A DNA stretch of 64,000 bases, from assembly GCA_022842165.1 (NCBI GenBank), contig JALHQC010000013.1, forward strand, positions 25,135 to 89,134, written 5' to 3'. Within the stretch, counting starts at the first letter, position 1. The number at the start of each line of letters is the position of its first letter. This DNA comes from a bacterium (GTDB lineage Bacteria > Pseudomonadota > Alphaproteobacteria > Rhizobiales > Aestuariivirgaceae). This document shows, piece after piece, positions 37,939 to 46,134 of the stretch. The position numbers and the translations under genes were made by a program. Below the pieces are notes generated by a model. It had not been told where the DNA came from. It made no database searches and saw nothing but the letters and a program-made list of their open reading frames with translations.

Positions 37939-38919
37939 TCAGTAGGCTTCCGGCATGTATTCGGCAGCGTTCTCCTTGGTGAAGACGCGGTCGATGTTGA
38001 CGAGGCGTGGCTCGAGCGTTTCGCCATTGCCATACTTCTCGATGGCATCGAAGGCGGCGGGGCCGAACTTCGGATTGCATTCCACGACGACGAGGATCTT
38101 GCCGTCGAGAAGGGCTTGGGTCGCATCCTTGGTGCCGTCGATCGAGGCGATGATCAGGTCCTTGCCCGGCATCTTGCCGGCCGCTTCCATGGCGGCAATG
38201 GCACCCATCGTCATCTCGTCATTGTGCGAATAGAGGGCGGTGGCTTCCGGATGCGCCTGATACAGCGTCTCGAACACCTGGCGTCCCTTGTCGCGCGCAA
38301 AGTCGCCCGACTGCGATGCAATGATCTGCATGCCCGGATGATCCTTGATGTAATCGGCGAAGCCCTTCATGCGATCGTTCGCCGGCGACGAGCCGACCGT
38401 GCCCTGGAGCTCGATGATCTTGGCGTTGCCGCCCACGGCCTTTACCAGAACTTCCGCCGCCTGCATGCCTTCCTTGACGAAGTCGGAGCCGATGAAGGCA
38501 ACATAGTCTTCGCCGCCCTTGGCCAGCGACTGGTCGACGTTGCGGTCGATCAGCAGCAGCGGAATGCCGGCCTTCTTGGCTTCCATGACAGCGGGGATCA
38601 GCGGCTTTTCCTCGCGCGGGGCGAGCAGGATGACATCGACCTTCTGGGCGATCATCGAGCGCACGTCGGCCACCTGCTTGGCAGCGGAACCAGCGGCATC
38701 GGTATAGACCAGCTGCCAGCCGCGCTTCTCGGCCTCGGCCTTCATGCTGGCGGTCTGCGCCAGGCGCCAGGGATTGTTGCTCTCGGTCTGGGCGAAGCCG
38801 ACCTTGTACTTGTCTTTCTTTTCAAGCTTGGGCAGTGCGGCATAGCCGGGGCGGATCGTAAATCCGGCAAGGGTCAGGCCACCGAGGGCCTGGAGGACTG
38901 TACGGCGATTGATTGACAT
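37939..38919 (-). CDS. ytfQ: Sugar ABC transporter binding protein (YtfQ-like)
   Basis: A 326-residue periplasmic sugar-binding protein (Peripla_BP_4). A twin-arginine-like N-terminus (INRRTVLQALGGLTLAG) and an Ala-rich cleavage zone precede KVGFAQTESNNPWRLAQTAS, which resembles YtfQ of E. coli. Later DVILLAPREEKPL and SHNDEMTMGAIAAME line the sugar site in the family. I start it at the ATG after GGGAGAG rather than eight codons earlier. First gene of the operon; its promoter is in the 380-base divergent interval with the acid-sugar dehydratase gene. Confidence 0.9.
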   Translation of the reverse strand: MSINRRTVLQALGGLTLAGFTIRPGYAALPKLEKKDKYKVGFAQTESNNPWRLAQTASMKAEAEKRGWQLVYTDAAGSAAKQVADVRSMIAQKVDVILLAPREEKPLIPAVMEAKKAGIPLLLIDRNVDQSLAKGGEDYVAFIGSDFVKEGMQAAEVLVKAVGGNAKIIELQGTVGSSPANDRMKGFADYIKDHPGMQIIASQSGDFARDKGRQVFETLYQAHPEATALYSHNDEMTMGAIAAMEAAGKMPGKDLIIASIDGTKDATQALLDGKILVVVECNPKFGPAAFDAIEKYGNGETLEPRLVNIDRVFTKENAAEYMPEAY

Positions 38920-39299
38920 CTTGACTCTCCCATGTGAGGCCATGCGTGACCATCACGCTCGGCGGGGCCACTGCCGCCTTGGTGTACTCTTTTAGCCGGA
39001 GCAACCAGAGACGTGGCGCATCCGGCGCCCTCATCCTGACTGCTTTCGAAACGCGGACCACCTGGATCCGCAGTCTCCTAAATGTAGTACAATTGCAAAT
39101 GGGTGATGCCGTCAAGCAGTGTTCTGTTGTGCAACGCAACAAGTGTGCACTCCCGCAAGAAGCGGCCGGTCTGCCATCGGAATTCGGCATGGCACGCATC
39201 TTCTTTGCCTCGGGCATCTTTGCGGGCTGCGCTTTCCATGCGATGTAACGCATCACCCGAGCCACCCCGGCTTTGCCGCTCAACCGTTCAAGAGATGAC
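38920..39299. promoter_or_regulatory. Divergent control region
   Basis: A 380-base gene-free stretch between the binding-protein operon (leftward) and the dehydratase operon (rightward). It holds the palindrome TGTAGTACA at 39083-39091, a GntR/FadR-type half-site arrangement, a possible leftward -35 TTGACG followed 18 bases later by TGTACT, and the direct repeat TGTTGTGCAACGCAAC at about 39126-39141. No reading frame in it looks coding. Regulator identity is unknown; none is encoded nearby. Confidence 0.5.
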
Positions 39300-40388
39300 A
39301 TGTCGAAAATTCATTCCGTCAGCACCGGATTCTACCGTGTTCCCCTGCCTGAGATCCTGACCGATTCGATGCACGGGATCATGCGGGACTTCGAACTCGT
39401 CACCGCCGTCGTCCGCGACGAGGATGGTGCGGAAGGCATGGGCTACACCTTCACGGTGGGCCGCAACGGCGGCGCCATCGCCAACATCATCTCGCGCGAG
39501 ATGACGCCCTCGATCACCGGCCGCGACGCCGACCTGATCGAGGCGATCTGGCACATGCTGTGGTGGGAGACGCATTACGGCGGCCGCGGGGGGCCGACCG
39601 TTCTGGCGCTTTCCGCTGTCGACATGGCGCTGTGGGACCTGAAGGCGCGGAAGCAGTCGCAGCCCTTGTGGAAATTGCTGGGCGGCTTTTCAGACCGCGT
39701 GCCCTGCTACGCCGGCGGCATCGACCTCGAACTGCCGTTGCCGAAACTTCTCGCGCAGACCGACCGCAATCTCGAGCGCGGCTTCCGCGCCATCAAGATG
39801 AAGGTGGGGAGGAAGCGCCTGTCGGAAGACGTGGAGCGCGTGGCGGCAATGCGGAAGCACCTGGGTCCCGACTTTCCGCTGATGGCGGATGCCAACATGA
39901 AGTGGACGGTGGACGAGGCGATCCGCGCCGCGCGGGCCTTCGCACCCTCCGATCTCACCTGGCTGGAAGAGCCGATCTCGCCCGACGACATCGCCGGCCA
40001 TGCGCGCGTGGTGCGCGAGGGGGGCCTGCCGATCGCAGCGGGCGAAAACCTCCGTACACTGTGGGATTTCAAGCACCTGATTGCATCAGGCGGCGTCACC
40101 TTCCCGGAACCGGACGTGACGAACTGCGGCGGCATCACGCATTTCATGAAGATCGCGCATCTGGCGGAAGCCTTCAACCTGCCGGTCACCTCGCACGGCG
40201 CGCATGACGTCACCGTGCATCTTCTCGCCGCCGCGCCCAACCGTTCATATCTCGAAGCCCACGGCTTCGGGCTTGACCGCTATATCGCCGAGCCCTTGAA
40301 GATCGAGGACGGTTTTGCCATTGCGCCTTCGACACCCGGGCACGGCATCAGTTTCGACTGGAAGGGGCTGGACGCAATTCGCGCCTGA
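39300..40388 (+). CDS. Mandelate racemase-type acid-sugar dehydratase
   Basis: A 362-residue enolase-superfamily enzyme. The MR-subgroup active site is complete: the KxK motif IKMK (K166, K168), metal ligands D197 (MADANMK), E223 (WLEEPI) and E249 (AAGENL), and the Asp-His dyad D272 (PEPDVTN) and H299 (SHGAHD), each offset by two from mandelate racemase. It is most likely a dehydratase of an aldonic acid such as galactonate, fuconate or xylonate, but the substrate is not defined. First gene of an operon with a GMC oxidoreductase, aldose epimerase and SIS isomerase. Confidence 0.9.
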   Translation: MSKIHSVSTGFYRVPLPEILTDSMHGIMRDFELVTAVVRDEDGAEGMGYTFTVGRNGGAIANIISREMTPSITGRDADLIEAIWHMLWWETHYGGRGGPTVLALSAVDMALWDLKARKQSQPLWKLLGGFSDRVPCYAGGIDLELPLPKLLAQTDRNLERGFRAIKMKVGRKRLSEDVERVAAMRKHLGPDFPLMADANMKWTVDEAIRAARAFAPSDLTWLEEPISPDDIAGHARVVREGGLPIAAGENLRTLWDFKHLIASGGVTFPEPDVTNCGGITHFMKIAHLAEAFNLPVTSHGAHDVTVHLLAAAPNRSYLEAHGFGLDRYIAEPLKIEDGFAIAPSTPGHGISFDWKGLDAIRA

Positions 40389-40397
40389 GGACAGACC

Positions 40398-42020
40398 GTG
40401 AAAGAGAGTTACGACTACATCATTGTCGGCGGCGGGTCTTCAGGCTGCGTGGCCGCCGCACGGCTGGCAACGGCAAGCGATGCCCGCGTGCTGCTGCTGG
40501 AAGGCGGGCACTCGCACCGTCACCCGCTTCTCGACATGCCGCCCGGCATCTTCAAGATGATCAACGGCTCGAAGTTCATGCGCTATCACCGCACGGTGCC
40601 GCAGGAACATCTGAACAACCGCGTGCACGACATTCCGCAGGGCAATGTGCTGGGCGGCGGCTCGTCGGTCAACGCGCAGGTCTATATGCGGGGACGCCCC
40701 TCGGACTATGACGAGTGGCATGAACTGCTGCGCGGCGACAATGACTACCCCGGCTGGGGCTGGAAGGACGTGCTGCCGCATTTCCGCGGCATGGAGGGCA
40801 ACAACCGCCTGCAGAACGATCTGCATGGCAGCGAGGGGCCTCTCCTCGTCTCGGACCCCGGCCATGTGGAAGACCTCTCGCGCTGGTTCGTGCAGAGCGT
40901 CCAGGCCATGGGCGAGCCTTACAATCATGACTTCAATGGCCCGGCACAGCGCGGCGTCGGCTTCTACCAGTTCATGAACCGGCGGGGAAAACGTTCGAGT
41001 GCCGCCTATGCCTTCATCGCGCCGCTGGAGGGCCGGAAGAATTTCCGGCTCGAACTCAATGCCCGCGTCTCAAAGATCAACATCGAGAACGGCATCGCGA
41101 AATCCGTCACCTTTCGCGACAAGTCCGGAGCCGAACGTATCGCCCATGCCGGGCGCGAGATCATCATGGCGGCGGGCGCGCTGGTGACGCCGCAACTCCT
41201 GATGCTGTCAGGGATCGGTGATGCCGCACAATTGAAGGCCCATGGCATCGCCTGCCTCGCTGACCTGCCGGGCGTCGGCCAGAACCTGATCGATCATCCG
41301 GAGGTGCCGATCATCGCCATCGCCAATGGCCGCTATGGCTATTTCAAGCAGGGCGTCGGCTGGCGGATGATCCGCAACGGACTGCAGTTCCGGCTGTTCG
41401 GCTCCGGCCCCATCCTTTCGGCGGGCGTCGAGGCAGGGGCTTTCGTCAATCCCATCGATCCGGATGACGAACCATCGATACAAGCCTTCTGCGTGCCCAT
41501 CGTCTATCTCGACCGCGATATCCTGACGCTCGTCGAGAACACCTATGGCCTCACCATTACGACCGTCGTCATCAAGCCGAAGTCGCGCGGTTTCGTGAAG
41601 CTGCGCTCGTCGAACCCCGAAGACATGCCGCTCGTTTCGCCGAACCTGTTGAAGCACCCCGACGACATGCGGACCATGATCGAAGGCCAGCGCTATTTCC
41701 TCAAGGCCTTCGGCAAGCCGCCGCTGGCGGGGAAATTCACCAAGGTCGCCATTCCCGATCCCGCCAACATTAGTGACGAGGCGATTGCCACGCACTGCAA
41801 GCGTTTCGTCAAGACCAACTATCATCCGAGCGGCACCTGCCGCATGGGACCGACGGGCGACTCGATGGCGGTGCTGGACACGAGGCTTCGCGTGCGCGGC
41901 GTGGAGCGCTTGCGCGTCTGCGATCTCTCCGCCATGCCGAACATCAATGCCGGCAACACCAATGCCCCGGCAATGATGATGGGCAGCCGTTGCGCGGAAC
42001 TGATCTTGCAGCAGAACTGA
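40398..42020 (+). CDS. GMC family FAD oxidoreductase
   Basis: A 540-residue flavoprotein of the glucose-methanol-choline family. N-terminal FAD motif IIVGGGSSGCVAAARLA, the GMC signature region GNVLGGGSSVNAQVYMRG, and the C-terminal catalytic pair in YHPSGTCRMG (His) and NAGNTNAPAMM (Asn) are present. Members oxidise alcohols, polyols or sugars with an acceptor quinone or oxygen. It sits ten bases after the dehydratase, in a sugar operon. The substrate is unknown, a sugar or sugar alcohol being likely. Confidence 0.9.
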   Translation: MKESYDYIIVGGGSSGCVAAARLATASDARVLLLEGGHSHRHPLLDMPPGIFKMINGSKFMRYHRTVPQEHLNNRVHDIPQGNVLGGGSSVNAQVYMRGRPSDYDEWHELLRGDNDYPGWGWKDVLPHFRGMEGNNRLQNDLHGSEGPLLVSDPGHVEDLSRWFVQSVQAMGEPYNHDFNGPAQRGVGFYQFMNRRGKRSSAAYAFIAPLEGRKNFRLELNARVSKINIENGIAKSVTFRDKSGAERIAHAGREIIMAAGALVTPQLLMLSGIGDAAQLKAHGIACLADLPGVGQNLIDHPEVPIIAIANGRYGYFKQGVGWRMIRNGLQFRLFGSGPILSAGVEAGAFVNPIDPDDEPSIQAFCVPIVYLDRDILTLVENTYGLTITTVVIKPKSRGFVKLRSSNPEDMPLVSPNLLKHPDDMRTMIEGQRYFLKAFGKPPLAGKFTKVAIPDPANISDEAIATHCKRFVKTNYHPSGTCRMGPTGDSMAVLDTRLRVRGVERLRVCDLSAMPNINAGNTNAPAMMMGSRCAELILQQN

Positions 42021-42042
42021 TGGAAGAGGCGGAGAAGACGGC

Positions 42043-43101
42043 ATGAAGATCGAGCGTTTCAAGTTCGGCGAGATCGACGGCGAGGATGTGCAGGGCTTCG
42101 TGCTGCGCAACAAGAACGGGCTGTCCGCCAGGCTCATCAGCTATGGTGCAAGGCTCACCGAGTTTCATGCGCCAGGCCGCGACGGGAACATGGCGGACAT
42201 CGTGCTGGGCTTCGACGATCTTGCCTCCTATATCGCCACCAACACCTATTTCGGGGCCACCTGCGGCCGCTATGGCAACCGCATCCGCGGTGGACGTTTC
42301 ACGCTCGATGGCAAAGCCGTTCAGGTCGACCGCAATGAGGGCGCGAACCATTTGCACGGCGGCAAGCACGGATTCGACCGCAAGATCTGGAATGCCGCTG
42401 TTGACGAGACGCTGAACACCGTCACCTTCACCATGGTGTCGCCCGATGGCGAGCAGGGCTTTCCCGGCACGGTGCATCTTGGCACCACCTATCGCCTGAC
42501 CGATGACAACGTGCTCGACATCCGCATGCGCGGTACGACGGATGCGCCGACCATCCTCAATGCCGTGCACCACTCCTACTGGAATCTCGCAGGGCAAGGC
42601 TCGGGCGATGTGCGCAACCAGCGGCTCAAGCTGTACTCGAATTTCTACACACCCGTCGATTCCGAACTGATCACCACCGGCGACGTACTTGCAACTGCCG
42701 GAACGATTTTCGACTTCAGCAGCGAACGGCCCATTGGCACCGACATCGACAAGCTGAGCGACGTCGGCACCGGCAATCTCGTCGGCGGCGGCTATGACCA
42801 TAACTGGTGCCTCAATGGCGTGGGCCGGGGCCTGCACCCTTGCGCGCGCGTTGTCGATCCGGCCTCGGGCCGCGGCTTCGAACTGCACACCAACGAGCCG
42901 GGCGTGCAGTTCTACACCGGCGGCTATCTCGATGAGAAGGTGATCGGCAAGCGCGGCCTGCCCTATTGCCGCTTTGCCGGATACACCTTCGAGACGCAGA
43001 AATTTCCCAACACGCCGAACCTCGCGCATTTCCCGTCCAGCACGCTGATGCCGGACGAGGTCTATGACCACCGCATGGTGTTCCGCTTCTTTGCAGAATG
43101 A
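42043..43101 (+). CDS. galM: Aldose 1-epimerase
   Basis: A 352-residue galactose mutarotase-like enzyme interconverting alpha and beta anomers. RYGNRI and RGGRFTLDG are near the N-terminus; HLHGGKHGFDRK, the catalytic VHHSYWNLAGQG and the EPGVQFYTGG region with the catalytic Glu are typical of GalM. It feeds the beta anomer to aldose dehydrogenases. It lies 22 bases after the GMC gene, and its stop overlaps an alternative start of the next gene. Confidence 0.93.
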   Translation: MKIERFKFGEIDGEDVQGFVLRNKNGLSARLISYGARLTEFHAPGRDGNMADIVLGFDDLASYIATNTYFGATCGRYGNRIRGGRFTLDGKAVQVDRNEGANHLHGGKHGFDRKIWNAAVDETLNTVTFTMVSPDGEQGFPGTVHLGTTYRLTDDNVLDIRMRGTTDAPTILNAVHHSYWNLAGQGSGDVRNQRLKLYSNFYTPVDSELITTGDVLATAGTIFDFSSERPIGTDIDKLSDVGTGNLVGGGYDHNWCLNGVGRGLHPCARVVDPASGRGFELHTNEPGVQFYTGGYLDEKVIGKRGLPYCRFAGYTFETQKFPNTPNLAHFPSSTLMPDEVYDHRMVFRFFAE

Positions 43102-43118
43102 AACTTGAGAGGATGGGC

Positions 43119-43673
43119 ATGGCAACACTCTATCAGACCGCACTCGATGAACTGGGCACCGTGTTCGCGCGCCTCAACGATCAGGACGTGGATCGCGCCT
43201 GCCGCATGATCGCCGGCGCGAAGACCACCGTCGTCTTCGGCGGCGGGCGCGAGCGGCTGCAGATCATGGGCTTTGCGATGCGGCTCTACCACATGGGCCG
43301 CTCCGTCGCCGTCGAGGGCGACATGACGACGCCGCCCGTAGGCAAGGGCGATCTCTTCTTGGTCACCTGCGGGCCGGGCGAAATCTCCACCGCCCTGGCG
43401 CTGATGGACGTTGCGAGGAAAGCTGGCGCGAGGATCATGCTGATCACTGCGCAACCGCAGGGCCGCGCCGCCGCCTTGGCCGATTTCGTTCTGCATCTGC
43501 CCGCGCAAACGATGGCGGATGACCAGGGCGACAAGCGGAGTTCGGTGCTGCCAATGGGCTCGCTCTTCGAAGGCGCCCTCTTCGTGCTGTTCGAGATCAT
43601 GATTCTCAAGCTTGTGGCGATGTTGAAGGTGACACCAGAAGCGATGCGCGCCAATCACACGAATCTCGAATAG
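43119..43673 (+). CDS. SIS-domain sugar isomerase (HxlB-like)
   Basis: A 184-residue single-SIS-domain protein resembling 6-phospho-3-hexuloisomerase (HxlB). TVVFGGGRERLQIMGFAMRLYHMG is interrupted here as GGGRERL then AMRLYHMG, both typical of the phosphosugar-binding fold; TCGPGEIST and SVLPMGSLFEGALF follow. No hexulose-phosphate synthase or sugar kinase is nearby, so formaldehyde assimilation is unlikely and another keto-sugar phosphate is probable. I prefer the ATG giving MATLYQTA, preceded by GAGAGG at six bases, over the ATG overlapping galM. Confidence 0.82.
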   Translation: MATLYQTALDELGTVFARLNDQDVDRACRMIAGAKTTVVFGGGRERLQIMGFAMRLYHMGRSVAVEGDMTTPPVGKGDLFLVTCGPGEISTALALMDVARKAGARIMLITAQPQGRAAALADFVLHLPAQTMADDQGDKRSSVLPMGSLFEGALFVLFEIMILKLVAMLKVTPEAMRANHTNLE

Positions 43674-43913
43674 CTGCCCTGCACCCTGCCGCAGATTGAC
43701 ATTCGCGTAAACCTGTGCATGGCTATGCGCGGCCACCACGGCTCTTCAATGTGCACGACGAATAGGGATGAAGACTTGCTTCGGCACGTTCGCCCGGCAC
43801 GTACTTGACATCTCAATAACATAACCTGCGGCAAGACATTGTCGGCCGGCTCGATGCAACAGACAAATGAAGTGCCGTTGGCCGCGGCATCACCACTGGG
43901 AGGATCCACGTAC
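43674..43913 (+). promoter_or_regulatory. Upstream region of second ABC operon
   Basis: A 240-base gap before the second binding-protein gene. Two -35-like TTGACA boxes occur (near 43697 and 43804), neither with a convincing -10 at 16-18 bases. It probably carries the promoter of the second importer, but no element stands out. The binding-protein gene is preceded by GGGAGG. Confidence 0.3.
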
Positions 43914-45014
43914 ATGGTCAAGACAATCGTCACCGCCGGAACACGCCGGTCATTGCAGCGCCGCAGCTTCCTCAAGGGCGCTGCCGCCATCGGCGCGGCC
44001 GGAGTGTTTCCGGCCATCATCACGCGCCGCGGGCATGCAGCCGACATGCCGACCGTCGTCAACTCCATCCGCTCGCTGTCGAACCCCTATCACGCCACCT
44101 GGAATGCTGGCGGTGCGGCTTTCGCAAAGTCCGTCGGCGCCGAATACGTGACGCTGGTGACCGAGGGAAACAGCGAGAAGGGCATTGCCGACATCAAGGC
44201 GATCCTCGCCAAGACCGGCGGCAACTGCGCGATCAACATCGATCCGAACGACAGTCCGGATGCACGCCCCATCGTGGAGGCCTGCAAGGAAGCGGGCGCC
44301 TATGTGGTGACGCAGTGGAACAAGCCGGCCGACCTTCATCCCTGGGACTATGATCCGAACTATGTGGCCCACATCTCGTTCAGCGGCGTGCCATACGGCA
44401 AGGCTATGGCCGAGGCCCTGTTCAAGGCGATGAGCGGCAAGGGCGGCATCGTGGCGCTGGGCGGCATCGAGTCGAATGTGCCGGCGATCGAGCGCAAGGC
44501 CGGCCTTGAGCAGGCGTTGAAGGACAATCCCGGAATCGAGCTTCTCGACTTCCAGGTCGCCAACTGGTCCGAGACCGAAGCGCTGGAAAAAACCAATGCC
44601 TGGCTCACGCAATTCGGCGACAAGATCGGCGGCATCTGGGCCGCCAACGACGGCATGGGCCTCGCCGCGATTGAGGCGCTGCGCGCCGACGGCCGCGCCG
44701 GCAAGGTCCCGGTGACGGGCATCGACGGCATCCAGCTTGCCGTCGAAGCGATCCTCAAGGGCGAAATGGCGGGGACCGTCGCCTGGGATCCGTTCTGGCA
44801 GGGCGGCATGGGCCTTGCCATCGGCTTCGCCGCCAAGACAGGCGTCTTCGACCCCGCCAAGGAGCCGAAGGAACACCGCGAGTTCTATGGCACAGGCGTG
44901 ACCATCACCGCCGAGAACGCGCAGTCCTACTACGACTCCAACATCAAGGCGGAGCCGTCGCTGGACTGGAAGGATATCTGGGGCCGCGTCAGCGGTCAGA
45001 TCCAGTACAACTGA
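43914..45014 (+). CDS. CUT2 sugar ABC transporter binding protein
   Basis: A 366-residue Peripla_BP_4 protein with a Tat-type signal, RRSFLKGAAAIGAAG, and a likely cleavage after GHAAD-type residues near 43. VVNSIRSLSNPYHATWNAGG at the mature N-terminus and AANDGMGLAAIEAL are of the D-ribose/xylitol-type sugar binding class. The substrate is unknown. First gene of the binding protein-permease-ATPase-permease-SDR operon. I use the ATG giving MVKTIVTAG, the one after a good Shine-Dalgarno. Confidence 0.88.
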   Translation: MVKTIVTAGTRRSLQRRSFLKGAAAIGAAGVFPAIITRRGHAADMPTVVNSIRSLSNPYHATWNAGGAAFAKSVGAEYVTLVTEGNSEKGIADIKAILAKTGGNCAINIDPNDSPDARPIVEACKEAGAYVVTQWNKPADLHPWDYDPNYVAHISFSGVPYGKAMAEALFKAMSGKGGIVALGGIESNVPAIERKAGLEQALKDNPGIELLDFQVANWSETEALEKTNAWLTQFGDKIGGIWAANDGMGLAAIEALRADGRAGKVPVTGIDGIQLAVEAILKGEMAGTVAWDPFWQGGMGLAIGFAAKTGVFDPAKEPKEHREFYGTGVTITAENAQSYYDSNIKAEPSLDWKDIWGRVSGQIQYN

Positions 45015-45026
45015 CCTCGAGACTGA

Positions 45027-45060
45027 AGGCGCGTGGGCCCCCGGGAGGGCTCGCGCGCCT
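45027..45060 (+). promoter_or_regulatory. Hairpin between binding-protein and permease genes
   Basis: A 14-bp stem (45027-45040 with 45047-45060, two G-T pairs) with a six-base CCGGGA loop starts 13 bases after the binding-protein stop. No U-run follows. It is placed like mRNA-stabilising or partial terminator hairpins that raise binding protein over permease yields. Confidence 0.6.
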
Positions 45061-45120
45061 CCACCGGTCTGCTGCTGCCTGACGGGCGGAGGACCAGGAT
45101 TCCGCGAAGCCCTGCCCAAC

Positions 45121-46134
45121 ATGGTGAAGACACTGTCCAGCTCCGCCACACAATCGCCCGCCGCAAGCCCGGACTTACCAAAGGCGCGGCGCTGGCGTGC
45201 CGCATCATGGGCGCCGGTCATCGTGCTGGTGCTGCTCTGCGCCATCATCACCCTCATCAATCCGAACTTCCTTACCTTCGGCAACATGGTGCGGATCAGC
45301 CAGTCCGCCATGATCCCGCTCGTGCTGGGAATCGGCGCGACTTTCATCATCCTCATGGGCTCGATCGACCTGTCGGTCGAAGGCGTGCTGACGTTGGCCG
45401 CCGTCATCCTGTCGATGCTGGTGCTCAATGGCGCCAATGCCAATGACTATGGCCTGCTCGCCATTCTGGCTGTGCTGGCGGTGGGCGCATGCGTGGGCTT
45501 CATCAACGGCGTCATCCATGTGCGCCTGAAGGTGCCCTCCTTCATGACGACGCTCGGCACCTGGTTCATCGGCGTGGGGATTGCCAATGCCTTGCTGGGC
45601 GGCATGGCGACCCGCATCAACGATCCGTGGATCCGCGGGCTGGCGATCGAGCGTTTCATGGGATTTCCCTGGGGCGTGTGGGTGGCGCTTGCCTGCCTTG
45701 CGATTGCTCTGGTCATCCAGAACTACACCAGGCTTGGGCGCTACATCTACGCGCTGGGCGGCGGCGAGGAACTCGCTGCCCTCTCCGGCATATCGGTGGC
45801 AAAAGTGCGCATCGCCGCCTTCACGATCGCCGGCGTGTTCTATGCCGTGGGCGGCATTCTCGCCGCGGCCCAGCTTGGCCTCGGTAATGCCCAGATCGGC
45901 AATGGCCGCCTGTTCACCACCGTAACGGCGGTCGTCGTCGGCGGCACGGCCCTGTCGGGCGGGCAGGGCAGCGTGCTTCAAACCCTCGTCGGCGTGCTGA
46001 TCGTCGTCGTGCTCTCGAACGGCATGGTGCTGATGGGCGTGCCGCCAAGCGTTCAGATCGGCGTTCAGGGCCTGATGATCATCGCAGCCGTCGCCCTCTC
46101 GATCGACCGCAAGCTGATGAAGATCGTCAAATGA
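45121..46134 (+). CDS. CUT2 sugar ABC transporter permease
   Basis: A 337-residue permease of the BPD_transp_2 family with roughly eight to ten spans. Hallmarks are GATFIILMGSIDLSVEGVL near residue 75 and VVVGGTALSGGQGSVLQTL near the C-terminus. It overlaps the ATPase start by four bases (ATGA). It forms the channel with the second permease at 47665. Confidence 0.9.
   Translation: MVKTLSSSATQSPAASPDLPKARRWRAASWAPVIVLVLLCAIITLINPNFLTFGNMVRISQSAMIPLVLGIGATFIILMGSIDLSVEGVLTLAAVILSMLVLNGANANDYGLLAILAVLAVGACVGFINGVIHVRLKVPSFMTTLGTWFIGVGIANALLGGMATRINDPWIRGLAIERFMGFPWGVWVALACLAIALVIQNYTRLGRYIYALGGGEELAALSGISVAKVRIAAFTIAGVFYAVGGILAAAQLGLGNAQIGNGRLFTTVTAVVVGGTALSGGQGSVLQTLVGVLIVVVLSNGMVLMGVPPSVQIGVQGLMIIAAVALSIDRKLMKIVK

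Noticed and set aside
38934..39248. Open frame in the divergent sugar control region
   Set aside because: It overlaps the operator and promoter signals, has no Shine-Dalgarno and its translation shows no domain or typical codon pattern.
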